Source: DATGYC01 sp035298385
GTDB lineage: Bacteria > Bacillota > Sulfobacillia > Symbiobacteriales > Symbiobacteriaceae
DNA length: 27,855 nucleotides
Assembly: GCA_035298385.1 (NCBI GenBank)
Contig: DATGYC010000009.1
Coordinates: forward strand, 1 to 27,855
Reading direction: 5' to 3'
The notes below the pieces were generated by a model. The model saw nothing but the letters and a program-made list of their open reading frames with translations. It did no database searches and had not been told where the DNA came from. A program made the translations under genes and the position numbers. Below are positions 6,750 to 14,108 of the stretch, piece by piece (within the stretch, counting starts at the first letter, position 1; the number at the start of each line of letters is the position of its first letter).

Positions 6750-7646
6750 TTGCTGATCTCTGGCTTGATTACGCGTGTTGAAGGTCCCCGTCTCTGGGTC
6801 GAGGCTGACGGGCAGGAGCTGCCCTGCATCCTACGCGGCCGGTTGAAGAAGGAACAACTCCGGCAGACCAGCCTGGTCGTGGTAGGTGATCAGGTGAGTG
6901 TGGCGCCCCAGCCCGACGGCTCCGGCGTGATCGAGGAGATCACGGCCCGCCGGAGCGTCCTTGAGCGGCCGGGCTTCCATGGCTATACGCATATCATCGC
7001 CGCCAACCTGGACCAGCTTGTGGTCGTTCAGGCGGCTCAGCAGCCCCGCTTCAAGCTCCACCTAGTGGAGCGGTTCCAGTCGATCGCCCTCCGGGGTGGG
7101 ATCCCGGTCGTGGTCGTCGTCAACAAGGCCGACTTGGAGTCCGAAGCGACGATTCGTTCTTGGACGGCGCCGCTGGAGGCGACCGGGGTCACGGTGATCC
7201 TGACCTCCACGAGTACCGGCCAGGGTCTGGACGCGCTAAAGGACCGGCTGCTCGGTCGCATCTCCGTCCTGGCCGGGCAGTCCGGCGTGGGCAAGTCCAG
7301 CCTGGTCAACGCCCTCTTCGGCGATGCGGTTACCAAGACCGGCCTAGTCAACGCCCTTACGAACAAGGGCAAGCACACGACGACCAGCAGTCGTCTCTAC
7401 CCGCTACCCGGTGGCGGTTATATCGCGGATACCCCCGGCATCAAGTCCCTCGAACTCTTCGAGGACGAGGAGGAGGGGGCGACGCTCGAACTCTTCCCAG
7501 AGATCGCGGCCCACGCTGCAGGCTGCAAGTTCCGTGACTGCTCCCATGTGCATGAGCCCCGCTGCGCCGTGAAGGCGGCGGTGGAGGCTGGCGAGATCCC
7601 GGCCGTGCGCTACGACAACTGGCTCCGCTTACAGCGGGGCCGCTAA
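6750..7646 (+). CDS. rsgA: Ribosome small-subunit-dependent GTPase A (30S maturation factor)
   Basis: Circularly permuted GTPase (RsgA/YjeQ/YloQ) that acts in late assembly of the 30S subunit. It has an N-terminal OB fold (about residues 1-65), then the permuted G motifs: NKAD (G4, 125-128), GQSGVGKS (G1, 176-183) and DTPG (G3, 227-230). A C-terminal zinc-binding motif follows, with C259, C264, H266 and C272 (CKFRDCSHVHEPRC). The frame is open back to a GTG at 6708 inside the terminator hairpin. The real start is almost certainly TTG 6750, 7 nt after AAGGAGGAG, giving 298 aa. It follows a complex leader (promoter 6411, small ORF, two hairpins) and is followed 17 nt later by an acetyltransferase gene. 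Confidence 0.95.
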   Translation: MLISGLITRVEGPRLWVEADGQELPCILRGRLKKEQLRQTSLVVVGDQVSVAPQPDGSGVIEEITARRSVLERPGFHGYTHIIAANLDQLVVVQAAQQPRFKLHLVERFQSIALRGGIPVVVVVNKADLESEATIRSWTAPLEATGVTVILTSTSTGQGLDALKDRLLGRISVLAGQSGVGKSSLVNALFGDAVTKTGLVNALTNKGKHTTTSSRLYPLPGGGYIADTPGIKSLELFEDEEEGATLELFPEIAAHAAGCKFRDCSHVHEPRCAVKAAVEAGEIPAVRYDNWLRLQRGR

Positions 7647-7663
7647 TTAGGAGGCTATCGCAG

Positions 7664-8608
7664 ATGGAGTTCATCCTACGCCCGTTCCATGTTCCGGCAG
7701 ATTACTCGACCTGTGTGAAGTTCGTCAACATGATCTCCCCGGAGCCGTACACGGCCGAGGACTGGCTGGCGGAGGATGCGGCCGGCCCGACCGGGATGCA
7801 CATCTTCCGCATGGTGGCTGTGGCGCCGGACGGCGTCGTTGCTGGCTTTGCCGAGTGCATGCGGTTCCCGACCGATAAGCCTGGCGACTACCCGATCTTG
7901 GCCCTTGTCGACCCGAACTACCGGCGCCAGGGGCTGGGCGCCCAGCTGCTCGCCGTGCTCGAGGAGCACGCGCTGGCGCAGGGGGCGATCACCTTCTCGT
8001 CCACGGTGCGCGATGCGGAGCCGGAATCGGTCGCCTGGGCTGAGAAGTGGGGCTACGCACAGTACCGCCACACCTTCCAGTCGACCCTCGATCTGGCTAC
8101 CTTCGACCCGGCGCCCTTCGCTGCCGTCATCCCGGCGGTGGAGACGAGCGGCATCACCTTCACTACCTTGGCTGAGCGGTCGGATGACTCTTTCTTGCGG
8201 GCCGTGGCGGCGCTGATGACCAAGACCCACCTCGACATCCCGGGCAACGAGTCCAGCGAGCAGTCCTATGAGGCCTGGGAGAGCTGGTACATCAAGCACA
8301 AGGACGCCCGCATGGATGGGATCATCGTGGCGCTCGATGGGGACCGGGTTGCCGGGGTGACCGCCCTGCGCCAGGAGGGGGCGGAGGGCAACTGGTACAC
8401 CAACTACACCGGCGTCCACCGCGACTACCGGGGTCGGCAGATCGCCCTGGCCCTGAAGCTGAAGTCGATCGCCCTGGCTCAGGCGGCGGGCGCCAAGACC
8501 ATGCGCACCAACAATGACTCGAAGAACGTCCCGATGCTGGCCGTCAACCGGAAGCTGGGGTATAAGCCGGAGCCCGGCTACCTGCGGTATCGGAAGACTG
8601 CGAAGTAA
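7664..8608 (+). CDS. Double-GNAT-domain N-acetyltransferase (copy 1)
   Basis: 314-aa protein with two tandem GNAT folds. The first (about 1-150) has the acetyl-CoA-binding motif RRQGLGA at 87-93. The second (about 160-314) has the motif A variant RGRQIALA at 256-263, followed by a strongly conserved MRTNNDSKNVPMLAVNRKLGY. The substrate is unknown; such two-domain proteins are often annotated only as GNAT family. The ATG lies 9 nt after AGGAGG and 17 nt after the rsgA stop. A close paralogue follows directly, and a third is at 20635. In the second domain the motif is RGRQIAL rather than RxxGxG/A, so that site may be less active. Confidence 0.85.
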   Translation: MEFILRPFHVPADYSTCVKFVNMISPEPYTAEDWLAEDAAGPTGMHIFRMVAVAPDGVVAGFAECMRFPTDKPGDYPILALVDPNYRRQGLGAQLLAVLEEHALAQGAITFSSTVRDAEPESVAWAEKWGYAQYRHTFQSTLDLATFDPAPFAAVIPAVETSGITFTTLAERSDDSFLRAVAALMTKTHLDIPGNESSEQSYEAWESWYIKHKDARMDGIIVALDGDRVAGVTALRQEGAEGNWYTNYTGVHRDYRGRQIALALKLKSIALAQAAGAKTMRTNNDSKNVPMLAVNRKLGYKPEPGYLRYRKTAK

Positions 8609-8624
8609 CGAGAGGAGCTGCCAC

Positions 8625-9560
8625 ATGCTCGATTGGCGAATCCGTCCGTTCCAGGCCCCGGCCGACTACGCTTCGGCCCTTCCAATCTACAACCTGTTCG
8701 CCGGTGAACCCTACACGGTGGACTCTTGGTCCGAGGAGGATCAGCAGTTCCCCACGGACGGCTTTCTCTTCCGTTGCGTGGCTGAGGGACCCTCGGGTGA
8801 ACTCGGGGCGGTCGGAGAGCTCTTCCGCTTCCCGACGCACCGCCCTGGTCGGTACATGCTGATCGTGATCGTTGCGACGGCGCTGCGGGGCCAGGGGTTG
8901 GGCGCCCGGATGGCGCAGGAGTTGCACACGCTCGCGGAGTCGAGGGGCGCCCAGTCCCTCTTGACCGTCGTTCGGGATAACGAGCCGACGGCCCGGACGT
9001 GGGCGGAGCGGCGCGCCTTCAAACTCGATCGACACATGTTCGAGTCGACGTTGGCGCTGGAGGCGTTCGACCCGGCGCCCTTCGCCGGTCAGTTCGATCT
9101 GGGTGGCCTCCGTCTGGCCAACTGGGCTGAAGTCGGGTCGGAAGAACTCGCGCGGCAGTTCCACGCCCTGGTTCAGCGGAGCTGTCAGGACATTCCAGGC
9201 TTCGACCACTCCGAGGAGAGCTACGAGGACTGGCACCGTTGGGTCTTCGAGCACAGCGAGTACCGGCCCGACGGGATCATCCTAGCCCTAGAAGGGGATC
9301 GACTGGTCGGCGTGACGATCTGCCGCCCGGAGGGAGCGGAGGGCGCCTGGTATACCCACTACACCGGCGTCGATTCGGCCTACCGGGGGCGGGGTCTGGC
9401 GCTCGCCCTGAAGCTGGCCTCGATCGCGGTCGCAAGAGCGGCGGGGGCGCCCCGGATGCGCACCAACAACGACTCCCAGAACGGGCCGATGCTGACCGTC
9501 AACCGCCGTCTGGGCTATCAGCCCGAGCCAGGTTATTGGAAGCTGGTCAAGGAGTTATAG
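8625..9560 (+). CDS. Double-GNAT-domain N-acetyltransferase (copy 2)
   Basis: 311-aa paralogue of the preceding gene, with the same architecture: an N-terminal GNAT with RGQGLGA, and a C-terminal GNAT with RGRGLALALKL and MRTNNDSQNGPMLTVNRRLGY. An upstream in-frame extension back to 8514 overlaps the previous gene and is rejected, because ATG 8625 has its own AGAGGAG site and matches the start of copy 1 (both begin with a ..RPF.APADY pattern). The 16-nt gap to copy 1 suggests co-transcription and origin by tandem duplication. The hairpin after it ends the unit. The substrate cannot be predicted. Confidence 0.85.
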   Translation: MLDWRIRPFQAPADYASALPIYNLFAGEPYTVDSWSEEDQQFPTDGFLFRCVAEGPSGELGAVGELFRFPTHRPGRYMLIVIVATALRGQGLGARMAQELHTLAESRGAQSLLTVVRDNEPTARTWAERRAFKLDRHMFESTLALEAFDPAPFAGQFDLGGLRLANWAEVGSEELARQFHALVQRSCQDIPGFDHSEESYEDWHRWVFEHSEYRPDGIILALEGDRLVGVTICRPEGAEGAWYTHYTGVDSAYRGRGLALALKLASIAVARAAGAPRMRTNNDSQNGPMLTVNRRLGYQPEPGYWKLVKEL

Positions 9561-9569
9561 ACAGGCGAA

Positions 9570-9601
9570 AGGCGCCACCTACGTGCGCGTAGGCGGCGCC
9601 T
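9570..9601. terminator. Bidirectional hairpin between convergent genes
   Basis: AGGCGCC, then CTAC / GTAG, then GGCGCCT form a long interrupted stem at 9570-9601 between the convergent acetyltransferase and glycosyltransferase genes. The T run is weak on both sides, so efficiency is uncertain. Confidence 0.6.
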
Positions 9602-9607
9602 CTCTCG

Positions 9608-10681
9608 TTATGCGGGGCTACCGACTTGGTTGACGGCCTTCAAGTGATTGGCGATCAGGTCGGCCGAGCGGGGTCGTCCAGCGGCGTAGGCGGCGGCCTG
9701 CATGGCGGCCAGGGCGCCCTGGTCCTCAAACAGGAGTTCCCTTACCTGCCGCCCGATCCGATCGGTCGCCACCGGGCGGGCGGCTCCGGTCTCGACCAGG
9801 TGTGCCGCGTTCTCCTCCTCCTGGCCCGGGAGCGGGGCGAGCAGGAGGAGCGGGAGTCCCATCACCAGCGCCTCCGCTGAGGAGATGCCGCCCGGCTTCG
9901 TCAGGAGAAGGTCGGCCTTCGCCATCAACTCGTGAATCGCATCATCGTAGCCCAGGATGGTGAAGCGAGGGTCAGCCGCCACGTGCTCAGTCAGTTCCCT
10001 GTACAGATCGCCATTCTGACCGCAGACGACGGTGACCTGCAGGTCGGGCTGCGGCAGCGCCGCCAGCGATCGGGTCGCCTTCGTGATCGGCCCCAGGCCA
10101 AGACCACCGCCCATCACCAAGACGCTTCGCCCGTGTCGCTTGACCACGGCCTGCCCAAAGGCGGGGCGAACCGGGATGCCGGTCACCGTGATCCGCGCCG
10201 CCGGGATCCCCTGCGCCTCGAAGCCGCGCCGGGTGGCCGGTGCGGCGACGAAGTAATGATCGAAGCCCTGGTGGAGCCAGAGCGTGTGGGCCTCCCAGTC
10301 GGTCACGATCGCATGAACGGGCTGCGTAAGGTCGCCCCGCTGCCGCAACTCTGCCAGCGCTAGGCCCGGAAACGGGTGGGTCGCGACGACCACATCCGGT
10401 CGGTGCCGGGCGATCGCCTTCAAGCACGTGAGCCGCCAGACCACCTGGATCACCTGGTTCAGTAGGGGGCTGGCTGGGCTTCCGTAGAGAAGGCGGTAGA
10501 GTCCGGGCGCCCAGCGGAGCAGCCGCAGATAGCCCTCTGCGATCAGCCACATCAGGGGATCGTTCATGTTCAGGATGATCGCTTCGTTCTCCGGGTGCAG
10601 CGCCCGGTGGGCCTGGGCCACGGCTCGGGCCGCCTGCAGGTGCCCGCTGCCAAAGTTGGCCGAGAAGAGCAGGAGGCGCAT
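9608..10681 (-). CDS. MGDG-synthase-like (GT28) glycosyltransferase, probable diacylglycerol glycosyltransferase
   Basis: 357-aa GT-B glycosyltransferase of the MGDG synthase/UgtP group. These enzymes move a sugar from a UDP-sugar to diacylglycerol on the inner membrane face. The N-terminal domain (about 1-165) has the glycine loop SANFGSGHLQAA (GSGH at 11-14) and THPFPGLAL. The C-terminal domain has the Gly-rich segment VLVMGGGLGLG (187-197) and the donor site LLLTKPGGISSAEAL (TKPGG at 261-265, E270), diagnostic of this group. MurG is less likely, given the MGDG-type N-terminus and the context. AGGAGGGAG precedes ATG 10681. The gene starts 12 nt after a phospholipase C-like gene, so the pair is likely an operon in which the first product generates diacylglycerol for the second. 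Confidence 0.85.
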   Translation of the reverse strand: MRLLLFSANFGSGHLQAARAVAQAHRALHPENEAIILNMNDPLMWLIAEGYLRLLRWAPGLYRLLYGSPASPLLNQVIQVVWRLTCLKAIARHRPDVVVATHPFPGLALAELRQRGDLTQPVHAIVTDWEAHTLWLHQGFDHYFVAAPATRRGFEAQGIPAARITVTGIPVRPAFGQAVVKRHGRSVLVMGGGLGLGPITKATRSLAALPQPDLQVTVVCGQNGDLYRELTEHVAADPRFTILGYDDAIHELMAKADLLLTKPGGISSAEALVMGLPLLLLAPLPGQEEENAAHLVETGAARPVATDRIGRQVRELLFEDQGALAAMQAAAYAAGRPRSADLIANHLKAVNQVGSPA

Positions 10682-10693
10682 TCGGTCTCCCTC

Positions 10694-11356
10694 CTAGTCG
10701 GGTGGGCGACGGCAGAAGTAGGCGATGAAGCCGGCGGTCGTGCGCTGGGCGCGTGGGAGGAGGTCACCAACGGCAGCCAGTAGCAGAGGGCGCCCTAGGT
10801 TGGCGATCAGGCAGTGCGACCAGTGCGCCCGGGTGTAGTCGGCGTTCGCCATCACCCAGCCCTCGGGCGTGTCAGCCAGGTTGTAGAGCCCGCCAGCGTG
10901 GACGGCGAAGCGATGCCGGTAGCGGGCCGCCCACGTCTCAAACTCTCGGTGTCCCTGCCAGACCGTAGCAGCGGCATGGTGGGGAACGCAGAGATCCTGC
11001 ACGAGATGGACGGAGGCCCCGAGGTAGAAGGCGGTCTGGGGATCGTTCCCCTCGGCCTGATGGCGCCGGGCGAGATCCCAGTACTGCCGCAGCATCTGTG
11101 GGGCAGATGGCCAGCCCTTGAAGCCTTGACCCGTTGTAGGATCGTACATATGCCCGACATTCTTCCAGCCGATGTCGGCCCAGTCGCCGCCTTCACAGAG
11201 GGCATCGATCTGCCGGAGGAGCCAGCCCGCCTCGTCCTGGTGACCGTCGGCGGCCAGGATGGCGAGGGCCTGTCGGTTGATGAAACTGTGGGTCGCGCTG
11301 ATCGGGGCGATGAACCCTTGGAACGGGGCGGCGGCGGTCAGGAGAAGACGAAGCAA
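10694..11356 (-). CDS. Zinc-dependent phospholipase C-like protein
   Basis: The protein resembles bacterial zinc phospholipase C (Bacillus cereus PLC / clostridial alpha-toxin fold), which releases diacylglycerol from phospholipids. Metal-ligand motifs occur in the family order: THSFINRQA, GDWADIGWKNVGHMYDP, GASVHLVQDLCVPHH (His and Asp four residues apart, the next His six later) and HREFETW (His-x3-Glu). The N-terminal Trp ligand of secreted PLCs is not evident. An upstream GTG (11377, 227 aa) is possible. TTG 11356 is preferred because AGAGGAGG lies 8 nt before it and the product then begins with a short hydrophobic, signal-like stretch (LLRLLLTAAAP). It precedes the glycosyltransferase by 12 nt and follows the ggt terminator. 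S1/P1-type nuclease is a remote alternative. Confidence 0.75.
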   Translation of the reverse strand: MLRLLLTAAAPFQGFIAPISATHSFINRQALAILAADGHQDEAGWLLRQIDALCEGGDWADIGWKNVGHMYDPTTGQGFKGWPSAPQMLRQYWDLARRHQAEGNDPQTAFYLGASVHLVQDLCVPHHAAATVWQGHREFETWAARYRHRFAVHAGGLYNLADTPEGWVMANADYTRAHWSHCLIANLGRPLLLAAVGDLLPRAQRTTAGFIAYFCRRPPD

Positions 11357-11414
11357 CGGGTCGACCTCCTCTGGCACCGGCTCTGAAACTCGTCCTTCCT
11401 ACAGAATGACGAAA

Positions 11415-11440
11415 GAGGCAGGCGCGTTGGCGCCTGCCTC
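11415..11440 (-). terminator. Terminator hairpin after ggt
   Basis: GAGGCAGGCGC / GCGCCTGCCTC, a perfect 11-bp stem with a 4-nt loop (GTTG on the plus strand), 20 nt beyond the ggt stop, followed by TTTCG on the minus strand. It separates ggt from the phospholipase gene. Confidence 0.75.
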
Positions 11441-11459
11441 TTGCTCTATTCGCTGGTAG

Positions 11460-13073
11460 CTACCAGGCGGCGATCTGGCCGTCCGTCCGGTGCTCGGTGC
11501 CGCCGACCAGGGTCCCGTTCGGCAGGCGGTAGATGATCTGCCCGCGGCCGAAGGAGGTCGAACTGGTCGCCCACTCGACCTGATGGCCGAGGCGGGCAAG
11601 CGCCTCGACGATGTGGCGCGGGACGCTCGACTCAAAGGAGACCTTCTTCCCCTCCAGCCACTGCCAGCGGGGGGCGTCCAGCGCCGCCTGCGGGTTGAGG
11701 CCGAAATCGACCAGCGACTGGACCACCTGGAGGTGGCCCTGGGGCTGCATGAAGCCGCCCATCACGCCGAACGGGCCGATCGGCTCGGCGCCCTTGGTCA
11801 GGAAGCCGGGGATGATCGTGTGGAAGGGGCGCTTGCGGGGCGCCACCTGGTTCGGGTGGCCCTCGGCCAGGGTGAAGCCATGGCCGCGGTTCTGCAGGGT
11901 GATGCCGGTCCCCGGCACGACCAGGCCGGAGCCGAAGCCCATGTAGTTGGACTGGATGAAGGAGACCATGTTCCCCTCGTCATCCGCCGTGGCCAGGTAG
12001 ATGGTCCCGCCCTTGGGCGGCTCGCCGGCCTGCGGATCGATCGCTTGGGCGCCGATCAGCTCGCGTCGCTGGGCGACGTAGGCCGGGTTGAGCAGCTCCG
12101 CCGAGGTATAGGCCATGTGATTGGGGTCCGTCACCTGGGCATGGGCGTCCGCGAAGGCGATCTTGATCGCTTCGATCGCCCGGTGGTAGGCCTGGACATC
12201 CTCGCGGGCGGGGAAGTCGAAGCCTTCGAGCATCTGGAGCGCCATCAGGGTGACGATCCCCTGTCCGTTCGGCGGGATCTCCCAGACCTGGTAGCCGCGG
12301 TAGTCGACCTTGATCGGCTCGACCCACTCGGGCTGGAAGGCAGCGAGGTCCTCGGCCCGGAGGAGGCCGCCGGTCTCACGGCTAAACTGGTCGATCTGCT
12401 GGGCCAGGGCGCCTCTGTAAAAAGAGTCGGCGTCCGTCTCAGCGATCTGGCGGAGGGTATCGGCATGCGGCTTGGAGACCCAGCGGTCGCCGGCCTTGGG
12501 CACCTTCCCATCCTGGATGAAGAGGTCGAACCAGTGCTGGAACTCGGCGCCCTTCAGGCGCTCCCGGAAGATCCGGTTCGCCCGCTCGAAGCCCCAGGCG
12601 ACCATCGGGGCGATCGGGTGGCCCCGCTCGGCTAGCTCGATCGCCGGGGCGAGGACCTGGGTGAGCGGGAGGCGACCGAAGCGCTTGACCAGGGCGGCCC
12701 AGGAGGCGGGGGCGCCCGGGACGGTGACGGGGAGCCAGCCGTAGGTCGGCATCTTCTCCAGGCCCGCGACCGCCTCTGGCGTGAGCAGGGCAGGGGAGGG
12801 GCCGGAACCGTTCAGCCCGTGGAGCTTGCCCCCGGTCCAGACGAGGGCGAAGACGTCGCCGCCGATCCCGTTGGCGGTCGGCTCGACGACGGTGAGGGCA
12901 GCAGCGGTGGCGACAGCGGCATCGATAGCATTGCCGCCCGCCTGCAGGATGCGGAGGCCGGCCTGGGCGGCGAGCGGGTGGCCGGTTGCGACCATGCCCC
13001 GGTCCGCGTAGACGGGAGGCCGGGGGGACGGATAGGGGTGGAAGTGGGGATCGAACGGCATGGGGGGATCCAT
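11460..13073 (-). CDS. Gamma-glutamyltransferase family protein (YwrD-like Ntn hydrolase)
   Basis: 537-aa Ntn-hydrolase precursor of the gamma-glutamyltranspeptidase family, which hydrolyses or transfers gamma-glutamyl groups (e.g. glutathione) after self-cleavage. The large-subunit part has MVATGHPLAAQAGLRIL, GGNAIDAAVATAAALTVVEP and GIGGDVFALVW. The predicted self-processing site is GGT-IYLATADDEGNMVS with the new N-terminal nucleophile Thr357. The small subunit has IQSNYMGFGSGLVVPGTG, RPFHTIIPG and GVMGGFMQPQGH. No signal peptide is visible, so like Bacillus YwrD it is probably cytoplasmic. Cephalosporin-acylase-like substrates cannot be excluded. ATG 13073 has GGGAAGG directly adjacent; ATG 13061 (four codons on) is an alternative. 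It is monocistronic, ended by a hairpin. Confidence 0.9.
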   Translation of the reverse strand: MDPPMPFDPHFHPYPSPRPPVYADRGMVATGHPLAAQAGLRILQAGGNAIDAAVATAAALTVVEPTANGIGGDVFALVWTGGKLHGLNGSGPSPALLTPEAVAGLEKMPTYGWLPVTVPGAPASWAALVKRFGRLPLTQVLAPAIELAERGHPIAPMVAWGFERANRIFRERLKGAEFQHWFDLFIQDGKVPKAGDRWVSKPHADTLRQIAETDADSFYRGALAQQIDQFSRETGGLLRAEDLAAFQPEWVEPIKVDYRGYQVWEIPPNGQGIVTLMALQMLEGFDFPAREDVQAYHRAIEAIKIAFADAHAQVTDPNHMAYTSAELLNPAYVAQRRELIGAQAIDPQAGEPPKGGTIYLATADDEGNMVSFIQSNYMGFGSGLVVPGTGITLQNRGHGFTLAEGHPNQVAPRKRPFHTIIPGFLTKGAEPIGPFGVMGGFMQPQGHLQVVQSLVDFGLNPQAALDAPRWQWLEGKKVSFESSVPRHIVEALARLGHQVEWATSSTSFGRGQIIYRLPNGTLVGGTEHRTDGQIAAW

Positions 13074-13252
13074 CCTTCCCGATTGACTTTCTGTTTAGTA
13101 CTTCGATGCTGTCATGTTTCATTCCTATTACGAGTGAACTTTTTATGGACGTAGACAGGCCGGGCGGGGCGCCAAAGTGGGCTGCCCTCTTTCGGTCCGG
13201 TCTGGCCTGTGGTAGGATCTGAGCGATGTCCATTGGAAATGAGGGACCCCCC

Positions 13253-13903
13253 GTGCGCAAGGAACCCAGTCGCGCTCGCTATGAAGAGATCGCTGTCGAT
13301 CTGGCCCAGCGTGTAGTGCGCGGCGACCTCGCTGAAGGAGAACGTGTCCTGGGCCGCTCCAGCCTGGCCGGCACCTACCAGGTCTCGCCCGAGACGATCC
13401 GGCGTGCCGTGGCCATCCTGCACGAGCGGGGGGTACTCCAGGTCGTGGCCGGCAGCGGGATCCGGATCAACTCCCGCAGTGCCGCCGCTGCCTACCTGGA
13501 GTCCTTGCAGGCTCGGACCACGCTGGAGGAGGGCGCCCAGGAGCTTCGCCGCCTGCTCCGGCAGCGCCGGGAGATGGACGCCCGCATCGAAGAGGCGCTC
13601 GAGCGGCTCCTGGAGCAGGCGTCGGGCGCCCTCTCGCCGCGCCACGTGGAGGAGACCCCCCTGCCCGCCGACTCGTGGGCTGTGGGACGCTCCCTGGGGG
13701 AGATCCGCCTGCGCAGCCGGACCGGAGCGACCGCTGTCGCACTCTCCCGGGGCGAGACGGATCACTTCTCACCGCCTGCTGATATGCTCTTACAGGTCGG
13801 GGACGTCCTGATGGTGCTGGGTGACGAGGCAGCACGAGCGGCCGCCCGTGCCCTTCTGCTGGCCAGTCAGCCGCCGAGTGAGCGATCGGACTCCACCAAC
13901 TGA
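13253..13903 (+). CDS. BusR-like GntR-RCK_C transcriptional regulator (predicted c-di-AMP sensor)
   Basis: Regulator of about 216 aa with a GntR winged helix (about residues 7-78: RYEEIAVDLAQRVVRGDL ... VSPETIRRAVAILHERGVLQV). A charged coiled coil follows (about 88-125), then a TrkA_C/RCK_C domain (about 131-206: LGEIRLRSRTGATAVALSRG ... LLQVGDVLMVLGD). This is the architecture of BusR, the c-di-AMP-binding repressor of the betaine importer busAB in lactococci and streptococci. Here the next operon is the OpuC osmolyte importer. GTG 13253 follows GAGGGA by 6 nt. ATG 13226 (nine residues longer) is possible but has a weaker site and lies close to a -10-like TAGGAT at 13213-13218. A terminator follows, so regulator and transporter are separate transcripts. 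Confidence 0.88.
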   Translation: MRKEPSRARYEEIAVDLAQRVVRGDLAEGERVLGRSSLAGTYQVSPETIRRAVAILHERGVLQVVAGSGIRINSRSAAAAYLESLQARTTLEEGAQELRRLLRQRREMDARIEEALERLLEQASGALSPRHVEETPLPADSWAVGRSLGEIRLRSRTGATAVALSRGETDHFSPPADMLLQVGDVLMVLGDEAARAAARALLLASQPPSERSDSTN

Positions 13904-13919
13904 CAACCTGCACTTCGTA

Positions 13920-13947
13920 CCGCCAACTAATTCGGTTGGCGGTTTTT
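13920..13947 (+). terminator. Intrinsic terminator after the BusR-like gene
   Basis: CCGCCAAC (13920-13927) and GTTGGCGG (13935-13942), a 7-nt loop, then TTTTT. Textbook intrinsic terminator 17 nt past the stop. Confidence 0.9.
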
Positions 13948-14021
13948 CTGTGTTTGCGCTCGAAAAACGGCGAATTCGGTCGAATGGGCAGGCTAATCGC
14001 CCCTTACGGGCGCCCAATCGT

Positions 14022-14060
14022 TTGACGATCCGACAACTTATAGATTAGTTTTAAGTTGTC
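14022..14060 (+). promoter_or_regulatory. opuC promoter region with inverted-repeat operator candidate
   Basis: GACAACTTA (14032-14040) and TAAGTTGTC (14052-14060) form a perfect 9-bp inverted repeat with an 11-nt AT-rich spacer, so the half-sites are 20 nt apart, about two helical turns. A -35-like TTGACG is at 14022-14027, and the -10 region would fall inside the repeat at about 14045-14050 (poor match). The position fits a repressor site for the divided GntR-RCK_C regulator upstream. BusR is known to use a bipartite site with fixed spacing. Confidence 0.6.
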
Positions 14061-14108
14061 AGTTGCCATCGAGGTGACACCATGAGTTTCCGAACACAGG
14101 AGGATCAT

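Noticed and set aside
7664..9560. The two adjacent acetyltransferase genes as a GNAT-type toxin-antitoxin pair.
   Set aside because: Both are long two-domain GNAT enzymes; no ribbon-helix-helix antitoxin is present.
14082..14108. ATG 14082 as the start of opuCA.
   Set aside because: ATG 14109 has AGGAGG at 5-nt spacing and gives the family-typical N-terminus; the nine extra residues have no counterpart. GAGGTG before 14082 leaves a small chance.
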